Shown: positions 12,728-22,775, counted from the stretch's first letter. The stretch: DNA of 64,000 bases from Janthinobacterium sp. SUN073 (GCF_030397665.1 NZ_JAPUBT010000002.1:529383-593382), one strand, 5' to 3'. Numbers and translations: made by a program. The notes: generated by a model from the letters alone, not told the origin.

Positions 12728-13819
12728 GTGAACGAGCTTGAGCTGCGCCAGCGCTGCCATACCATCCTGCCGGGCCACCGCCAGCCCACGCCAGCGGCCA
12801 CCTTCGCCGCCATGGCCGCCTGGTGCGAGGCCAACGACATCGCGCACGACACCTATGGCGAAGGCGCGCTGATCGAACAGTTCGAAAACAAGATCGCCAA
12901 TCTGCTTGGCTTCGAGGCGGCCGTGTTCTGCATCACGGGCACCATGACGCAGGTGACGGCCCTGCGCCTGGCCTGCCAGGACCGGGGTTCCTCGCTGGTG
13001 GCGCTGCATCCCACCTCGCACATCCTGCGCCACGAGCGGGGCAACCATGAGTTGCTCGAACACTTCAAGGGTTTGATGATCGGCGACCCGCACCGTCCGT
13101 GGACGGTGGATGACTTGCGCGCCGTGCCCGATGCGCTGGGCGCCGCGCAGGTCGAACTGCCGATGCGCGAAATCGGCGGCCAGTGCCCTTCCTGGGATGA
13201 GTTAAACGAGATCAAGCGGCATTGCCGCGAGCACAATATTCACCTGCACATGGATGGCGCGCGCCTGTGGGAAGCGCAAGCGGGTTTTGACCAGCCCCTG
13301 CCCGCCATCTGTGACGGCTTCGATTCCGTCTACGTGTCGCTGTACAAGGGCATCGGCGGTCTCGGTGGCGCCATGCTGGCCGGCAGCCGCCCGTTCGTCG
13401 AACGGGCGCGCGAGTGGTTCCGCCGCCAGGGCGGCAACATCGTGCACCGCACACCCTACGTGGTGGCCGCCGCCATGCAGTTCGACGCGCGCCTCGCCGC
13501 CATGCCCCGCTATTTTGAACGCACGCAGTGGCTGTACGCGCTGCTGCGCGACTTTCCGAGCATCGCCGTCAACCCTGCGCAGCCGCAGGCCAACATGCTG
13601 CACCTGCATTTGCCCGTCGCGCGCGAGCGGGCCATCGCCATCCGCAACCAGGTGGCGCAAGACCACGGCATCTGGCTGTTCAGCCGCGCCAGCCACGCGG
13701 CCCTGCCCGGGCACAGCGTGGTGGAATGGTATGTGGGAGATCAGTTGCTGGACCTGCCGGACGATACCGTGCGGCTGGCCTTGACCTTGCTGGATCAGGC
13801 GATGCGCGCCAGGGAATGA
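12728..13819 (+). CDS. Threonine-aldolase-like PLP enzyme (beta-eliminating lyase family)
   Basis: Encodes 363 residues from GTG 12728, with an AAGGA ribosome-binding site at 12717-12721 that supports this start. The fold-type I signature includes YGEGALIEQFENKIANLLG (about residue 42), HLHMDGARLWEA (about 175, PLP-binding Asp) and SVYVSLYKGIGGLGGAMLAG (about 202, Schiff-base Lys). This family cleaves L-threonine or L-allo-threonine to glycine and acetaldehyde; some members act on other beta-hydroxy amino acids. The adjacent LysE exporter fits amino-acid turnover. It is followed by a palindromic repeat and a shared terminator. Confidence 0.87.
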   Translation: MNELELRQRCHTILPGHRQPTPAATFAAMAAWCEANDIAHDTYGEGALIEQFENKIANLLGFEAAVFCITGTMTQVTALRLACQDRGSSLVALHPTSHILRHERGNHELLEHFKGLMIGDPHRPWTVDDLRAVPDALGAAQVELPMREIGGQCPSWDELNEIKRHCREHNIHLHMDGARLWEAQAGFDQPLPAICDGFDSVYVSLYKGIGGLGGAMLAGSRPFVERAREWFRRQGGNIVHRTPYVVAAAMQFDARLAAMPRYFERTQWLYALLRDFPSIAVNPAQPQANMLHLHLPVARERAIAIRNQVAQDHGIWLFSRASHAALPGHSVVEWYVGDQLLDLPDDTVRLALTLLDQAMRARE

Positions 13820-13837
13820 TCATGGTAGGTCGGGTAG

Positions 13838-13867
13838 GTCGGGTTAGCGCGCAGCGCGTAACCCGAC
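13838..13867. repeat. REP-like palindrome (GTCGGGTTA family)
   Basis: GTCGGGTTAGCGCG and CGCGTAACCCGAC form a near-perfect hairpin. A partial extra copy (GTAGGTCGG) lies directly before it. The same core recurs twice at 56513-56611, marking a dispersed chromosomal repeat. Confidence 0.85.
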
Positions 13868-13886
13868 ACCACCACCGTCGTGCCCA

Positions 13887-13914
13887 AAAAAAAAGCGCCC
13901 GAAGGCGCTTTTTT
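13887..13914. terminator. Bidirectional rho-independent terminator
   Basis: AAAAAAGCGCC and GGCGCTTTTTT pair around a four-base loop, with T-runs on both strands. It sits between the convergent threonine-aldolase-like gene (ends 13819) and the fadL-like gene (ends 13951) and should serve both. Confidence 0.85.
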
Positions 13915-13950
13915 CCTTTCATGGCGGCCGGGTTGGCCGCCACTACCTGC

Positions 13951-15381
13951 TTAGAACTTGTAGTTATAAGCGAGACCGATCAACTGCATGCGGGTCTTGA
14001 ACAGGCCCTTGGTGGTTTCACCGTTGCCGGTGCAGCCAGTCATCACCGGCGAGCAGAGATTCTTGTAGTTGACGTCAGCATCCTTGAAGTCGATATAGCT
14101 GTAGGCCAGGTCGAGCGAGGAATTGGCGTTCAGCTTCCAGTTCGCGCCGATCGAGTACTGCATGCGATCGCTGTCCGGCAAGGCCGGGTGGCGCAGTTCC
14201 GCGCTGCGTACGGGTGCCTGGTCATGCGCAATACCGGCGCGCAGCATCAGACTCTCGCTGTACTTGTAGTTGGTGCCCAGCGAGACGCGGTAAGTGTCTT
14301 TCCAGTTCTGGCGAATGCGCTCGGCGCCTTCGGCCGTTGGCGGGAACTGGATATCCAGGTTCTCCAGGCGCGAAGTGCGGGTCCAGGTGACGTCGCCCAT
14401 CAAGGCCCATTTATCGTCCATCTGGTGGAAAGCATTGATCGATACGGTTTCCGGCGTACGCAGTTCGACCAGCGCCTTGGAGTTGACCTTGCCCGATGCG
14501 GCGCTAATGAAGCCATTCACGGCCGCATTATTCGATACTTGCGAGAAGTCCCAAATCGTGTCGCCTTTCAGCTTGTGCGAAATCGACGAGCGGTAGGAAA
14601 TACCGAAGCGCGTGCCTTCATTCATCTGGTACAAATAGCCCAGGTTGAAGCCGAAGCCCCAGTCGTCGCCATCCATCGAGGCGTGGCCATCCTTGGCGCC
14701 TTCCAGTGCAGTACGGGCAGCCAGCGCGGCAGCCATACCTTGTGCCTTAGCAACACTCGCCAGGAAGGCCCCCGAGGCAACCGGATTCGCGCTCAAGGCC
14801 TTGACTGTACCCGGCACGTCCACCGCCTGGCCCAGTTCCGCCTTCATGTACTCGGCCGTGATGCCGAAACCGAACGAGTGGTGCTGGTCCAGCTTGAACG
14901 ACACGGAAGGATTCAGGGCGATGGCTTCCAGCTTGATGTTGGTGATCGCATAGCGGCCGCTCCAGTTGTTGCCATAGTCGAGCTTGGCGCCGTATGGCAC
15001 GAACAGGCCCATGCCGACGGTCCATTGGTCATTGACCTTCTTGCTGGCGTACACGGCTGGCGCGAAGACCGCATCCGGCGCGTAGTCCTTGGTCGTGCCG
15101 CCCGTCGGCGTGCGCAGGAAATTGAAGGAACCCTTGTCCTGGAACGTCGAATGCGGTACCACCAAAGTGCCGCCGCCCACGAACTGCGTGCCTTCCAGGC
15201 GCGACAGGCCGGCCGGGTTGTAGAAAATGGTCGAGGCGTCGGCCGCTTCGGCGCCGCTGGCATCGGCCGTGCCCTGGGCGGACACGCTTTGCGAACCAAA
15301 ACGGTAGCCCGATGCCTGGGCGGTGGAAGCGAAGCCGGCGCATGCGACGGCGATGAGGAGGGGCAGATATTTATGTTTCAA
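13951..15381 (-). CDS. FadL/OmpP1/TodX-family outer-membrane transport protein
   Basis: Encodes 476 residues from TTG 15381; no ATG lies before the signal peptide (KHKYLPLLIAVACAGFASTAQA), and AGAGAGA just upstream acts as ribosome-binding site. The mature N-terminus, SGYRFGSQSVSAQGTADASGAEAADASTIFYNPAGLSRL, is the conserved FadL hatch with the NPAG motif. The rest is beta-barrel ending in YNYKF, the terminal aromatic required for Bam assembly. The family takes up long-chain fatty acids or hydrophobic aromatics. It is monocistronic between terminators. A TATAAT on the minus strand (complement of 15397-15402) could be its -10 box. Confidence 0.92.
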   Translation of the reverse strand: MKHKYLPLLIAVACAGFASTAQASGYRFGSQSVSAQGTADASGAEAADASTIFYNPAGLSRLEGTQFVGGGTLVVPHSTFQDKGSFNFLRTPTGGTTKDYAPDAVFAPAVYASKKVNDQWTVGMGLFVPYGAKLDYGNNWSGRYAITNIKLEAIALNPSVSFKLDQHHSFGFGITAEYMKAELGQAVDVPGTVKALSANPVASGAFLASVAKAQGMAAALAARTALEGAKDGHASMDGDDWGFGFNLGYLYQMNEGTRFGISYRSSISHKLKGDTIWDFSQVSNNAAVNGFISAASGKVNSKALVELRTPETVSINAFHQMDDKWALMGDVTWTRTSRLENLDIQFPPTAEGAERIRQNWKDTYRVSLGTNYKYSESLMLRAGIAHDQAPVRSAELRHPALPDSDRMQYSIGANWKLNANSSLDLAYSYIDFKDADVNYKNLCSPVMTGCTGNGETTKGLFKTRMQLIGLAYNYKF

Positions 15382-15512
15382 GTTAGTCTCTCTTTATTAT
15401 ATGAAGTGTCTTCGTCACATTGTCTCGGGTAGCTCAACCTCACCCGTCCTGCACTGTTCTTGCCGCCGTGAACTCCAATTCACTGACGGCATGAGCGAAG
15501 CATATAATATTT

Positions 15513-15540
15513 TTTAAAAAAAAGCGAACGTTCGCTCTTT
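15513..15540 (-). terminator. Rho-independent terminator of the GGDEF/EAL gene
   Basis: A perfect 14-base palindrome, AGCGAACGTTCGCT (15523-15536), is followed on the minus strand by eight T residues. It begins a few bases past the stop codon of the GGDEF/EAL gene. Confidence 0.85.
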
Positions 15541-18333
15541 TTATGAAACAGCGTTGTTTTCCTCACAAATCACGGGGCTGTAGGGAGGCAGCACGGGCGC
15601 TGGAAGCGGTATCAGAAAGCGCTGCTGCATCAGCGCCAGCATCTGTTCGGCCGGCACGGGGCGCGAAATGAAATAGCCTTGCACTTCGTTGCATTGCAGC
15701 GCGCGCAGGATGTCGAGCTGCTCGCGCGTTTCCACCCCTTCGGCCACCACGCTCATGCCCAGCGCATGCGCCATCGACAGGATGGCGCGCACGAAGACCT
15801 CGCCCTGCTCCGAACGACCCAGCTCCATGGTGAAGGCGCGGTCGATCTTCAAGCCATCCATGGCGAACTTCTGCAGCTGCGACAGCGAAGAATAGCCGGT
15901 GCCGAAATCGTCGACCAGCAGGCGCACGCCCAGCGCGCGGATGGCCGACAGCTGCTCCACGGCGCGGTTCTGCTCATCCATCATGGCCGATTCCGTGATT
16001 TCCACCTCGATCAGCCGCGCATCGATGCGATGGCGCGTCAGCGCGGACGCCAGCACCTGGTGCACGTCGCCACGGCCGAACTGGCGCGCCGAGACGTTGA
16101 TCGATACGGGTACCATTTCCAGCCCGCTGGCTTGCCAGCGCGCCATTTGCAGGCATACCTTCTCGATGACGACCTCGCCCAGTTGCGAAATCAGGCCGCT
16201 GCTCTCGGCCACGGGAATGAATTCCAGCGGCGGCACCATGCCGTGCTGCGGATGGTGCCAGCGCACCAGCGCCTCCATGCTGCACAACTGGCCGCTCATC
16301 GCGTCGACCCGCGGCTGGTAGACGACGAGGAACTGGTCCTGCTCCAGCGCCGTCACCAGGCTTTGCTCCAGTTCGCGGCGGTTGCGGATGGTTTCGAACA
16401 ATTCCGGCTGGAAGAAGCGGTGATGGCCCTTGCCCGCCACTTTCACGGCGTACATGGCGATATCGGCATTCTTCAGCAGCACTTCCGTTTCGGCGCCATC
16501 GCGCGGATACAGGCTGATGCCGATCGAGGCGCCCATCTTGTGGCGTTCGCTGCCCAAATAAAACGGTTCGTCGAAGGCGATGGCGATGCGCTGCGCCACC
16601 TGCTCGGCACGGCTGTCGTCTTCCACCGGGTCGAGCACGACGACGAATTCATCGCCGCCCAGGCGTACCACATGATCGCCCGGCCGCAGCACGGCCTTCA
16701 GGCGCAAGGAGGCGGCGCGCAGCACTTTATCGCCCTCGGCATGGCCCTGCGTGTCGTTGATATCCTTGAAACCGTCGAGGTCGATGAACAACAGCGCCAG
16801 CATCTGCCCCGCAATGGCGGCGCGCCCCAGGGCGCCGGGCAGGAATTGCTGCAGCCAGTAGCGGTTGGGCAAGCCCGTCAAGCCGTCTTCATTGGCCAGG
16901 CGGCGCAAGTCGCGCTCGTGCTCCTTGGCCGTGCTGATGTCTTGCAGGGTGACGGCCAGGCGGTCGCCGCTGCGCACCAGGCGCCGGCGGATCCAGCGCA
17001 GCTTGAAGGGGTTACCTTCCGGCAACTCGATCTCTTCCTCGGAAAAGCCGGACTGCATGGCGGCCCGGTAGTTATGGATCAGGTCGCGGAAATACGGCTC
17101 GTGGGCACGCGACTGCAGGCGCATGCCCAGCAATTGTTCGCGGCGCACGCCGAAGTAGCCGGCGCCCGGCTCGTTGCAGTCGACGATCTCGAAGTCGAGG
17201 ATGCTGCCATCCGTGCCACGCAGGGCGGCGATGATATAGAAGCCGTCGCTCGTGCCTTCGGTGGCCATGCGGTAAGCGTTGCGCACGCCTTCGGACTGGT
17301 GGTGGCGCCATGCCAGGCGCAGCGACAGCACGGTGGCGACGGCGGCAAAGGCCAGCAGCAGCACGGTGACGGCCAGCGCGATGCCGATGTAAATGGTGCG
17401 CGTCTCTTCGTAGGGGTGCAGCATTTCGCCGTCCGACAGGCCGACCACGGCCGTAAACGGATAGGCTTTCAGCGCCTGCCAGCCTACATAGCGGCTTTGC
17501 TTGTCGGAAAAAGCGATCCTGCCGCCAGAATGCATGGCGCCGCTCTCCGTTTCCAGGAAGCTGGTATCGAGAAACGGCGTGCCTTCACCGCTCTGTGTCG
17601 GCAGCACGCGCGAACCGAGGCGCGTGCTGAACAGCTCGCCCTCTTCGCCCACCATGGCGGACATGCCGAACTTGCCGAAATTAACACTGTTATAGAATTC
17701 GCAAAAATAGCTGGAGTGAATGGAAATGAGCAGCACGCCGTCAAAATTGCCATCCTCGTCTTCCAGCCGGCGCGTGAAATGCACGAGGCTTTCGTCCGCG
17801 CCGGGCAGCGCGGCCTCGCTGGCTGCATTGGCCTTCCCCAGCGCGATGCGCAGCGCGCTGGAATTGCTGCGCCAGTGGCGCAGCAGGAAATCGCTGCGTT
17901 CGTTGACCCGCAGGCGCTGCAGCGGCGCCGTGGCCGTCACGGGGTGGCCCTTGCGGTCGAGGATGGCGACGATGGCAAATTGCGGCAAGGCATACATGCC
18001 CTGCGTCTTCAATTGATCGAGCCGCAGCTGGCCGCGCGAGTTTTCCCACTCATACTTGAGCTGCAAGGTCAGCTGGTCCATCTGCTCCAGGGTGCGCAGC
18101 AGGTACTGGCCATACGCTTTCGACAAGGAAGACACACTGTCGAGCGCCTGCTGCTGCGCCACCTTCTTCTCCGCCTCCAGCTGCAGCAAGGTGGCCGTCC
18201 ACAGTACCGCGCACAGGACCAGTCCCAGCAAGGGCCAGGCCAGGATCAGGCGCAGGTTGGCCTTGAGAAAATCGGCCCTGCTCATCTCCACCACGGCGGC
18301 GTTATTATTATTCACAAATTGTCGCAAGAACAT
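15541..18333 (-). CDS. GGDEF/EAL cyclic-di-GMP protein with N-terminal sensor
   Basis: Encodes 930 residues from ATG 18333; another ATG at 18285 is possible. An N-terminal transmembrane helix (about residues 35-55), a periplasmic dCache-like sensor region (about 60-310) and a second helix (about 320-345) are followed by a PAS-like region (about 360-470). A GGDEF domain with intact GGDEF (about residue 560) and an EAL domain with MEALVRWHHP (about 686) follow, with downstream VDDFGTGYSSL and VVAEGVET motifs. Both catalytic signatures look intact, so it may both make and degrade cyclic-di-GMP, or be dominated by one activity. It is divergent from thyA and ends in a strong terminator, so it is probably transcribed alone. 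Confidence 0.93.
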   Translation of the reverse strand: MFLRQFVNNNNAAVVEMSRADFLKANLRLILAWPLLGLVLCAVLWTATLLQLEAEKKVAQQQALDSVSSLSKAYGQYLLRTLEQMDQLTLQLKYEWENSRGQLRLDQLKTQGMYALPQFAIVAILDRKGHPVTATAPLQRLRVNERSDFLLRHWRSNSSALRIALGKANAASEAALPGADESLVHFTRRLEDEDGNFDGVLLISIHSSYFCEFYNSVNFGKFGMSAMVGEEGELFSTRLGSRVLPTQSGEGTPFLDTSFLETESGAMHSGGRIAFSDKQSRYVGWQALKAYPFTAVVGLSDGEMLHPYEETRTIYIGIALAVTVLLLAFAAVATVLSLRLAWRHHQSEGVRNAYRMATEGTSDGFYIIAALRGTDGSILDFEIVDCNEPGAGYFGVRREQLLGMRLQSRAHEPYFRDLIHNYRAAMQSGFSEEEIELPEGNPFKLRWIRRRLVRSGDRLAVTLQDISTAKEHERDLRRLANEDGLTGLPNRYWLQQFLPGALGRAAIAGQMLALLFIDLDGFKDINDTQGHAEGDKVLRAASLRLKAVLRPGDHVVRLGGDEFVVVLDPVEDDSRAEQVAQRIAIAFDEPFYLGSERHKMGASIGISLYPRDGAETEVLLKNADIAMYAVKVAGKGHHRFFQPELFETIRNRRELEQSLVTALEQDQFLVVYQPRVDAMSGQLCSMEALVRWHHPQHGMVPPLEFIPVAESSGLISQLGEVVIEKVCLQMARWQASGLEMVPVSINVSARQFGRGDVHQVLASALTRHRIDARLIEVEITESAMMDEQNRAVEQLSAIRALGVRLLVDDFGTGYSSLSQLQKFAMDGLKIDRAFTMELGRSEQGEVFVRAILSMAHALGMSVVAEGVETREQLDILRALQCNEVQGYFISRPVPAEQMLALMQQRFLIPLPAPVLPPYSPVICEENNAVS

Positions 18334-18490
18334 GGTGCCGCATCTGCCGTTTCTGTGTATTTCTTGAAGGACACACAAATTACCACAAAGTCATGTTTGC
18401 AGGTGAAACGGCAGCGCATTTATGTGTGCGGACGGCAGACCGCCTGTCGCGCCTGCGTTACAATCACCATCCTTACCGTTGGAGAAATAC

Positions 18491-19465
18491 ATGCAGCAAT
18501 ATCAAGATTTGATCAAGACCGTGCTCGAAACGGGCAGCTGGCAAGACAACCGCACGGGCATCCGCACCCTGAGCGTGCCGGGCGCCATGATGCGTTTCGA
18601 CTTGGCCAACGGCAACTTCCCTGCCGTGACGACCAAGAAACTGGCTTTCAAATCCGTGATCGGCGAATTGTGCGCCTTCCTGCGCGCCTCGCGCAACGCA
18701 GCCGAATTCCGCGCGCTGGGCTGCAAGGTATGGGACCAGAACGCCAATGAAAACGCGCAATGGCTGGCCAACCCCTACCGCGAAGGCGAGGATGACCTGG
18801 GCCCCGTGTACGGCGTGCAATGGCGACAATGGCCCGCGTACAAGCTGCTGGCCGCCGACCAGCCCGCGCAAATCGCCGACGCGCAAGCGAACGGTTTTAC
18901 CTTGATCGCCCCGCTCGTCGAGGATGGCGTGCAAAAAGTGCTGCTGTACAAGGCCGTCGACCAGTTGCGCGAGTGCCTCGATACCATCATGACGAACCCG
19001 GGCAGCCGGCGCATCCTGTTCCACGGCTGGAACCCGGCCGTGCTGGACGCCGTCGCCCTGCCCGCCTGCCACTTGCTGTACCAGTTCATCCCGAATGCCA
19101 GCACGCGCGAAATCTCGCTGTGTTTATATGTTCGCAGCAACGATATCGGCCTGGGCACGCCGTTCAACATCGCCGAAGGCGCGGCCCTGCTGCACCTGGT
19201 GGCGCGCCTGACGGGCTACACGCCGCGCTGGTTCACGTATTTCATCGGCGACGCGCACATCTATGAAAACCACCTCGACATGGTGGAAGAACAATTGAAG
19301 CGCACACCGTTCCCGGCGCCCCGTTTCGTCATTTCCGAGCGCGTGCCCGACTACGCGAAGACGGGCAAGTTCGAGCCGGAGTGGCTGGAAAAGATCGAAC
19401 CGTCGGATTTCTCGCTGGAAGGCTATGAGCACCATGCGCCCATCAAGGCGGCGATGGCCGTCTGA
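18491..19465 (+). CDS. thyA: Thymidylate synthase
   Basis: Encodes 324 residues from ATG 18491 with GGAG eight bases upstream. An in-frame codon at 18422 is less likely because ThyA begins MQQYQDLI. Conserved elements: [20 protein letters not shown] (about residue 19), the catalytic Cys193 in [10 protein letters not shown], and [15 protein letters not shown] (folate and dUMP binding). It methylates dUMP to dTMP with methylene-tetrahydrofolate. At 324 residues it is longer than the 264-residue E. coli enzyme because of an insertion around residues 90-150, as in Lactobacillus-type ThyA. The partner gene folA lies about 8 kb downstream, not adjacent. Confidence 0.96.
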   Translation: MQQYQDLIKTVLETGSWQDNRTGIRTLSVPGAMMRFDLANGNFPAVTTKKLAFKSVIGELCAFLRASRNAAEFRALGCKVWDQNANENAQWLANPYREGEDDLGPVYGVQWRQWPAYKLLAADQPAQIADAQANGFTLIAPLVEDGVQKVLLYKAVDQLRECLDTIMTNPGSRRILFHGWNPAVLDAVALPACHLLYQFIPNASTREISLCLYVRSNDIGLGTPFNIAEGAALLHLVARLTGYTPRWFTYFIGDAHIYENHLDMVEEQLKRTPFPAPRFVISERVPDYAKTGKFEPEWLEKIEPSDFSLEGYEHHAPIKAAMAV

Positions 19466-20508
19466 TGGCGGCCGCACCGCTGGCCGCCCTGTACCGCAAG
19501 CTGTTTGACGAAACGGATGGCAGCAAGTTCGCCCGGCTGAAGGAGCGCCTGCTGAAAAAGCATGCGCCCGACGACCGGCTGGCCGTGCTGGACATTTTGA
19601 CGGCGTATGCGCGCGATGGGCAACTGCTGCACTGGCGCAGCTTTTTGATGACGGATATCGTGCATCTGGTGGAAGGCAGTCAACACGCGGCCTTTTTCGC
19701 CTGGGCACTGGAGCAGCCCACACTGGCGTACTGGGGCGTCGATGGCTTGCTGAAAAGTATAGGCGTGGAGGCGTATGCGCCACTGGTGGCGCTGGCAGCG
19801 TCCGGCGCCACGCGCCTGGAAGTGCGCGCCAAGGCGATCAAGAGCCTGGCCGTGTTCAGCCGCCAGCCGTTTGACCAGGGCTTGCCGACCGATCCCGGCC
19901 ACTGGAAGGCGGAGCAGCTGCGGCTCGATGCCGTGCTGGCCTGGCAAGCGGACGGCTATCCTGACGGTGCCGGCTACAAGGCGCCCGTCACGCATGAGGC
20001 GCTGACCCGGCCGCTGTCGCGCCTGGAAATGGCTGCCGCCTTCCTGGAGCGAAAACTGGCGCTGCGGCGCCAGTGCGAACAGGATCTGGCGCAACCGTCG
20101 AACTGGCTGACGGTCGCCAGTGCCGCGGACATGGCCGAGATCGACGCGCACTGGGTCTTGCCGGAGATCTACCGCCGCTTCCTGGCCTGGTATTCGCCGC
20201 TGCGCGTGCATGTCGACGGCAAGCGCTTCCCCCAGGGCCTGCACCTGTACGGCGCGGCCGATCTGGTCAAGGCCCAGCACGGCTACTCCGTCGATGCCGT
20301 GAGCCTTCGCAAAATCGCGGCCTGGCCGCCGAAGCTGGTGGTGATTGCCGATGCGGGCGGCGACCCGTACTGCGTGGACCTGGAAGAAAGAAGCATCGAC
20401 GGCGACTTGCCCGTGTACCGCGCCGAACATGGCACGGGCGGATGGCGCTTCGAGCTCCATACGGACGATTTCATCTACTTCCTGCACGAGATCGCGCTGG
20501 CGGCCTAG
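19465..20508 (+). CDS. Uncharacterised protein with C-terminal SMI1/KNR4 (SUKH)-like domain
   Basis: Encodes 347 residues; its ATG overlaps the thyA stop (TGATG), so it is translationally coupled. The N-terminal 190 residues are helical and lack a recognisable domain. The C-terminal 140 residues resemble a SUKH domain: LPEIYRRFLAWYSPLRV (about 231), LYGAADLVKAQHGYS (about 255), KLVVIADAGGDPYCVDLEE (about 292) and a final DDFIYFLHEIALAA. SUKH proteins often act as immunity proteins against nuclease toxins, but also occur outside toxin systems; no toxin gene is next to it. The stop codon shares the bases CTAG with the stop of the convergent TonB receptor gene. Confidence 0.7.
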   Translation: MAAAPLAALYRKLFDETDGSKFARLKERLLKKHAPDDRLAVLDILTAYARDGQLLHWRSFLMTDIVHLVEGSQHAAFFAWALEQPTLAYWGVDGLLKSIGVEAYAPLVALAASGATRLEVRAKAIKSLAVFSRQPFDQGLPTDPGHWKAEQLRLDAVLAWQADGYPDGAGYKAPVTHEALTRPLSRLEMAAAFLERKLALRRQCEQDLAQPSNWLTVASAADMAEIDAHWVLPEIYRRFLAWYSPLRVHVDGKRFPQGLHLYGAADLVKAQHGYSVDAVSLRKIAAWPPKLVVIADAGGDPYCVDLEERSIDGDLPVYRAEHGTGGWRFELHTDDFIYFLHEIALAA

Positions 20509-22775
20509 CCTGCTTCGCCTCCCGGCCCACCCGGGCCGGGACCGCCAGGGCCACCCGACCCGCGTCCGCCCTGCGGACCGAAGCGCGGTTCGCGTTCGCC
20601 CTCTTTCGCCGATCCCACGCCGCCGAGGCGATACGACAGCCCCACATAAATCATGCGTCCATCGAAGCGCCGCGTGCTCGTCTCGCGCAGGGAAGCGCTG
20701 TTGATGACGGTTTCCATCTTGTTGCTGCTGAACACATCGGTCACGTTCATGACCAGGCTCAGTTGCGGCGTCACCGTATGGCGCCAGCTCACATTCAAAG
20801 TGTTATTTGGCGAGCGGTAACCCTGCCCCGACAGCATCTTGCCTTGCATTTGCAGGGCCAGCTGCAGCTGGTTCGCCGCATCGAACTGGTAATTGAGGCG
20901 CGCGCGGCCGCTCAGGGCATTCGCGGTGCGCGTGCTGCGGTTGCCCAGGTCGTCGGAACTGCTCTGCTGGCTGCGCGCCAGGTTGCCGCTCGTATTCAGG
21001 GTCAAGGATGGGGTCAGCTTGCCGCTGACGCTGAACTCCAGGCCGCTCGAATGGCTGCCTGCGCCGTTTTCGCGCGTGGTCAAGAGCACGTTATCGCTAA
21101 TGAAGTAGCGGTAATCGACGATGGCGTCCGTGTCGCGCCGGTGGTAGGCGCGCAAGCTGCTTTCCAGGCCCGCGATCTTCGTTTCATAGCCGATCTCGAA
21201 CGAGTCCGTCTGCGTGGGTTTCAGCTTCGGGTTGCCGGCCGACACATTGAACTCGTCGCGGTAGATCACGTACGGGTTCAGGTCGCCCGCGCTCGGGCGG
21301 CGCAGGCGGTGCGCATAGCTGAAGCGCACATTGCTCTCGTCGCTGACTTTGTACGTGGCAAACAGGCTGGGAATGTAGTTGACGTAATTGTTGCTCGCCT
21401 CGACGCCGCCCGTGATCTGGCGCACGTTCAAATCCGTGTACTCGGCGCGCAAGCCGGCCAGCGCGCCCCAGCGCTCGCTCAGGCGCATCTGGTAGGAGCC
21501 GTACAGCGCGATGGTGCGCTCGTCGAGCTCGAAACGGTTGCTGCGCATGGGGTTGACGGTTTCCGCCAGGCTGGCCCGGTTGATGTCCGTGTACAGGGTG
21601 TCGAAACTGCTCTGGTTGTCGGCCACCTTGTAGCCGAGCTTGGCCGTGCCGCCCGCCAGCGGACGCTCGTAGTCGCCGCTGAAGTCGACGATGCGGTTGC
21701 CCGTCTCGCTGTGCTGGCGCGCGCGGCTGTTGTAGGCATGGTCGGGTGCGACCGCATAAGTATTCGCGTAATCGCTGTCGCTTTCATTGGTGGAAGACGA
21801 CACGCGCAAGTCGATTTTCAGGGTTTCGCCCGGCAATTCTCCCTTGTGGTCGTAACGCGCGCCCCAGCTGGTGTTGCGGCTGTCGCCGTTGCGCACGGTG
21901 CTGCGCACATAGTCGCCGACGGTGCTGCCCGTGGTGTCGCCATTGAGGTAGCGGTCGAGCGAGCGCTGGTCATTGCTACGACCGTTATACGACACGCTGG
22001 CGGCCAGGGTGTCATTTGTGTTCAGGTTGTAATTCACGGTGCCGTGCAAGCCCAGCGAGTCATTCAAGCCATTGTTGGTGGAGCTCTGGCTGCTGGGGGC
22101 AAAGGCACCCGTGCCACGCTCCAGGCGTTCACGGCTGACCTCGCCGACGGAATTGCGGCCGTCGTGGCGCACATTGATGCCGCCCTGGTAGCCCCACGGC
22201 CCTTCATTGTAGCTGCCGGAGACGGAGCTGTTGTAGCGTCCGGCGATGCCGGCATTCGCGTTGACGGTGGCAAAGCCGCCCGGCTTGCGGTTGCGCCGCA
22301 TCACCAGGTTCAGAATCGGGCCGCCGCCGGCCTCGTTGCCGAACTGGGCGCCGGGATTATTGATCACTTCCACCGATTCGATATCGTCGGCCGCCATGGC
22401 GTTCAGGGTGGCGCCGCGCGCATCGCCCTGCAGCATGGCCGACGGCTTGCCATCGATCAATATCTGCACATTGCTGCTGCCGCGCAAGGAGACGGAACCG
22501 TCGGGATCGACGGCCACGGATGGCACATTGTTCAAGGCATCGGCCGCCGTGCCATTGCTGCTGCCCACATCGGACTTGACGTCGTAGACTTGCCGGTCGA
22601 TGCGGCCCGTGGGACGTTCGGCCGTCACGCTGACGGAAGGGGGAGCATCGACGGCGGGCGCCTTGGCCGGTGCGGGCTTGACGACGGTATCGCCGGTGAC
22701 GGTTTGCGCCTGGACAGCGGCGCTGGCGACGAGCAGGCTGCTACCCGCCAGGCAATGAAAAAAGAGTTTATGCAT
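20505..22775 (-). CDS. TonB-dependent outer-membrane receptor with Gly/Pro-rich C-terminal tail
   Basis: Encodes 756 residues from ATG 22775, where the signal peptide begins (HKLFFHCLAGSSLLVASAAVQA). A plug domain (about residues 50-180) has NNVPSVAVDPDGSVSLRGSS and VEVINNPGAQFGNEAGGG, typical of siderophore-type receptors of the beta-barrel-3 group. The barrel runs to RMIYVGLSYRLGG. A further tail of about 37 residues, rich in Gly and Pro, follows where such receptors normally end with an aromatic residue. A candidate Fur box lies at 22881-22901, so iron-regulated uptake of a ferric complex is the best guess. No TonB, ExbB or siderophore genes are nearby. Confidence 0.88.
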   Translation of the reverse strand: MHKLFFHCLAGSSLLVASAAVQAQTVTGDTVVKPAPAKAPAVDAPPSVSVTAERPTGRIDRQVYDVKSDVGSSNGTAADALNNVPSVAVDPDGSVSLRGSSNVQILIDGKPSAMLQGDARGATLNAMAADDIESVEVINNPGAQFGNEAGGGPILNLVMRRNRKPGGFATVNANAGIAGRYNSSVSGSYNEGPWGYQGGINVRHDGRNSVGEVSRERLERGTGAFAPSSQSSTNNGLNDSLGLHGTVNYNLNTNDTLAASVSYNGRSNDQRSLDRYLNGDTTGSTVGDYVRSTVRNGDSRNTSWGARYDHKGELPGETLKIDLRVSSSTNESDSDYANTYAVAPDHAYNSRARQHSETGNRIVDFSGDYERPLAGGTAKLGYKVADNQSSFDTLYTDINRASLAETVNPMRSNRFELDERTIALYGSYQMRLSERWGALAGLRAEYTDLNVRQITGGVEASNNYVNYIPSLFATYKVSDESNVRFSYAHRLRRPSAGDLNPYVIYRDEFNVSAGNPKLKPTQTDSFEIGYETKIAGLESSLRAYHRRDTDAIVDYRYFISDNVLLTTRENGAGSHSSGLEFSVSGKLTPSLTLNTSGNLARSQQSSSDDLGNRSTRTANALSGRARLNYQFDAANQLQLALQMQGKMLSGQGYRSPNNTLNVSWRHTVTPQLSLVMNVTDVFSSNKMETVINSASLRETSTRRFDGRMIYVGLSYRLGGVGSAKEGEREPRFGPQGGRGSGGPGGPGPGGPGGEAG

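Noticed and set aside
15679-18750. A 1023-residue open frame on the plus strand
   Set aside because: It is antisense to the GGDEF/EAL gene; His/Gln/Arg-rich composition is that of the complement of a GC-rich gene.
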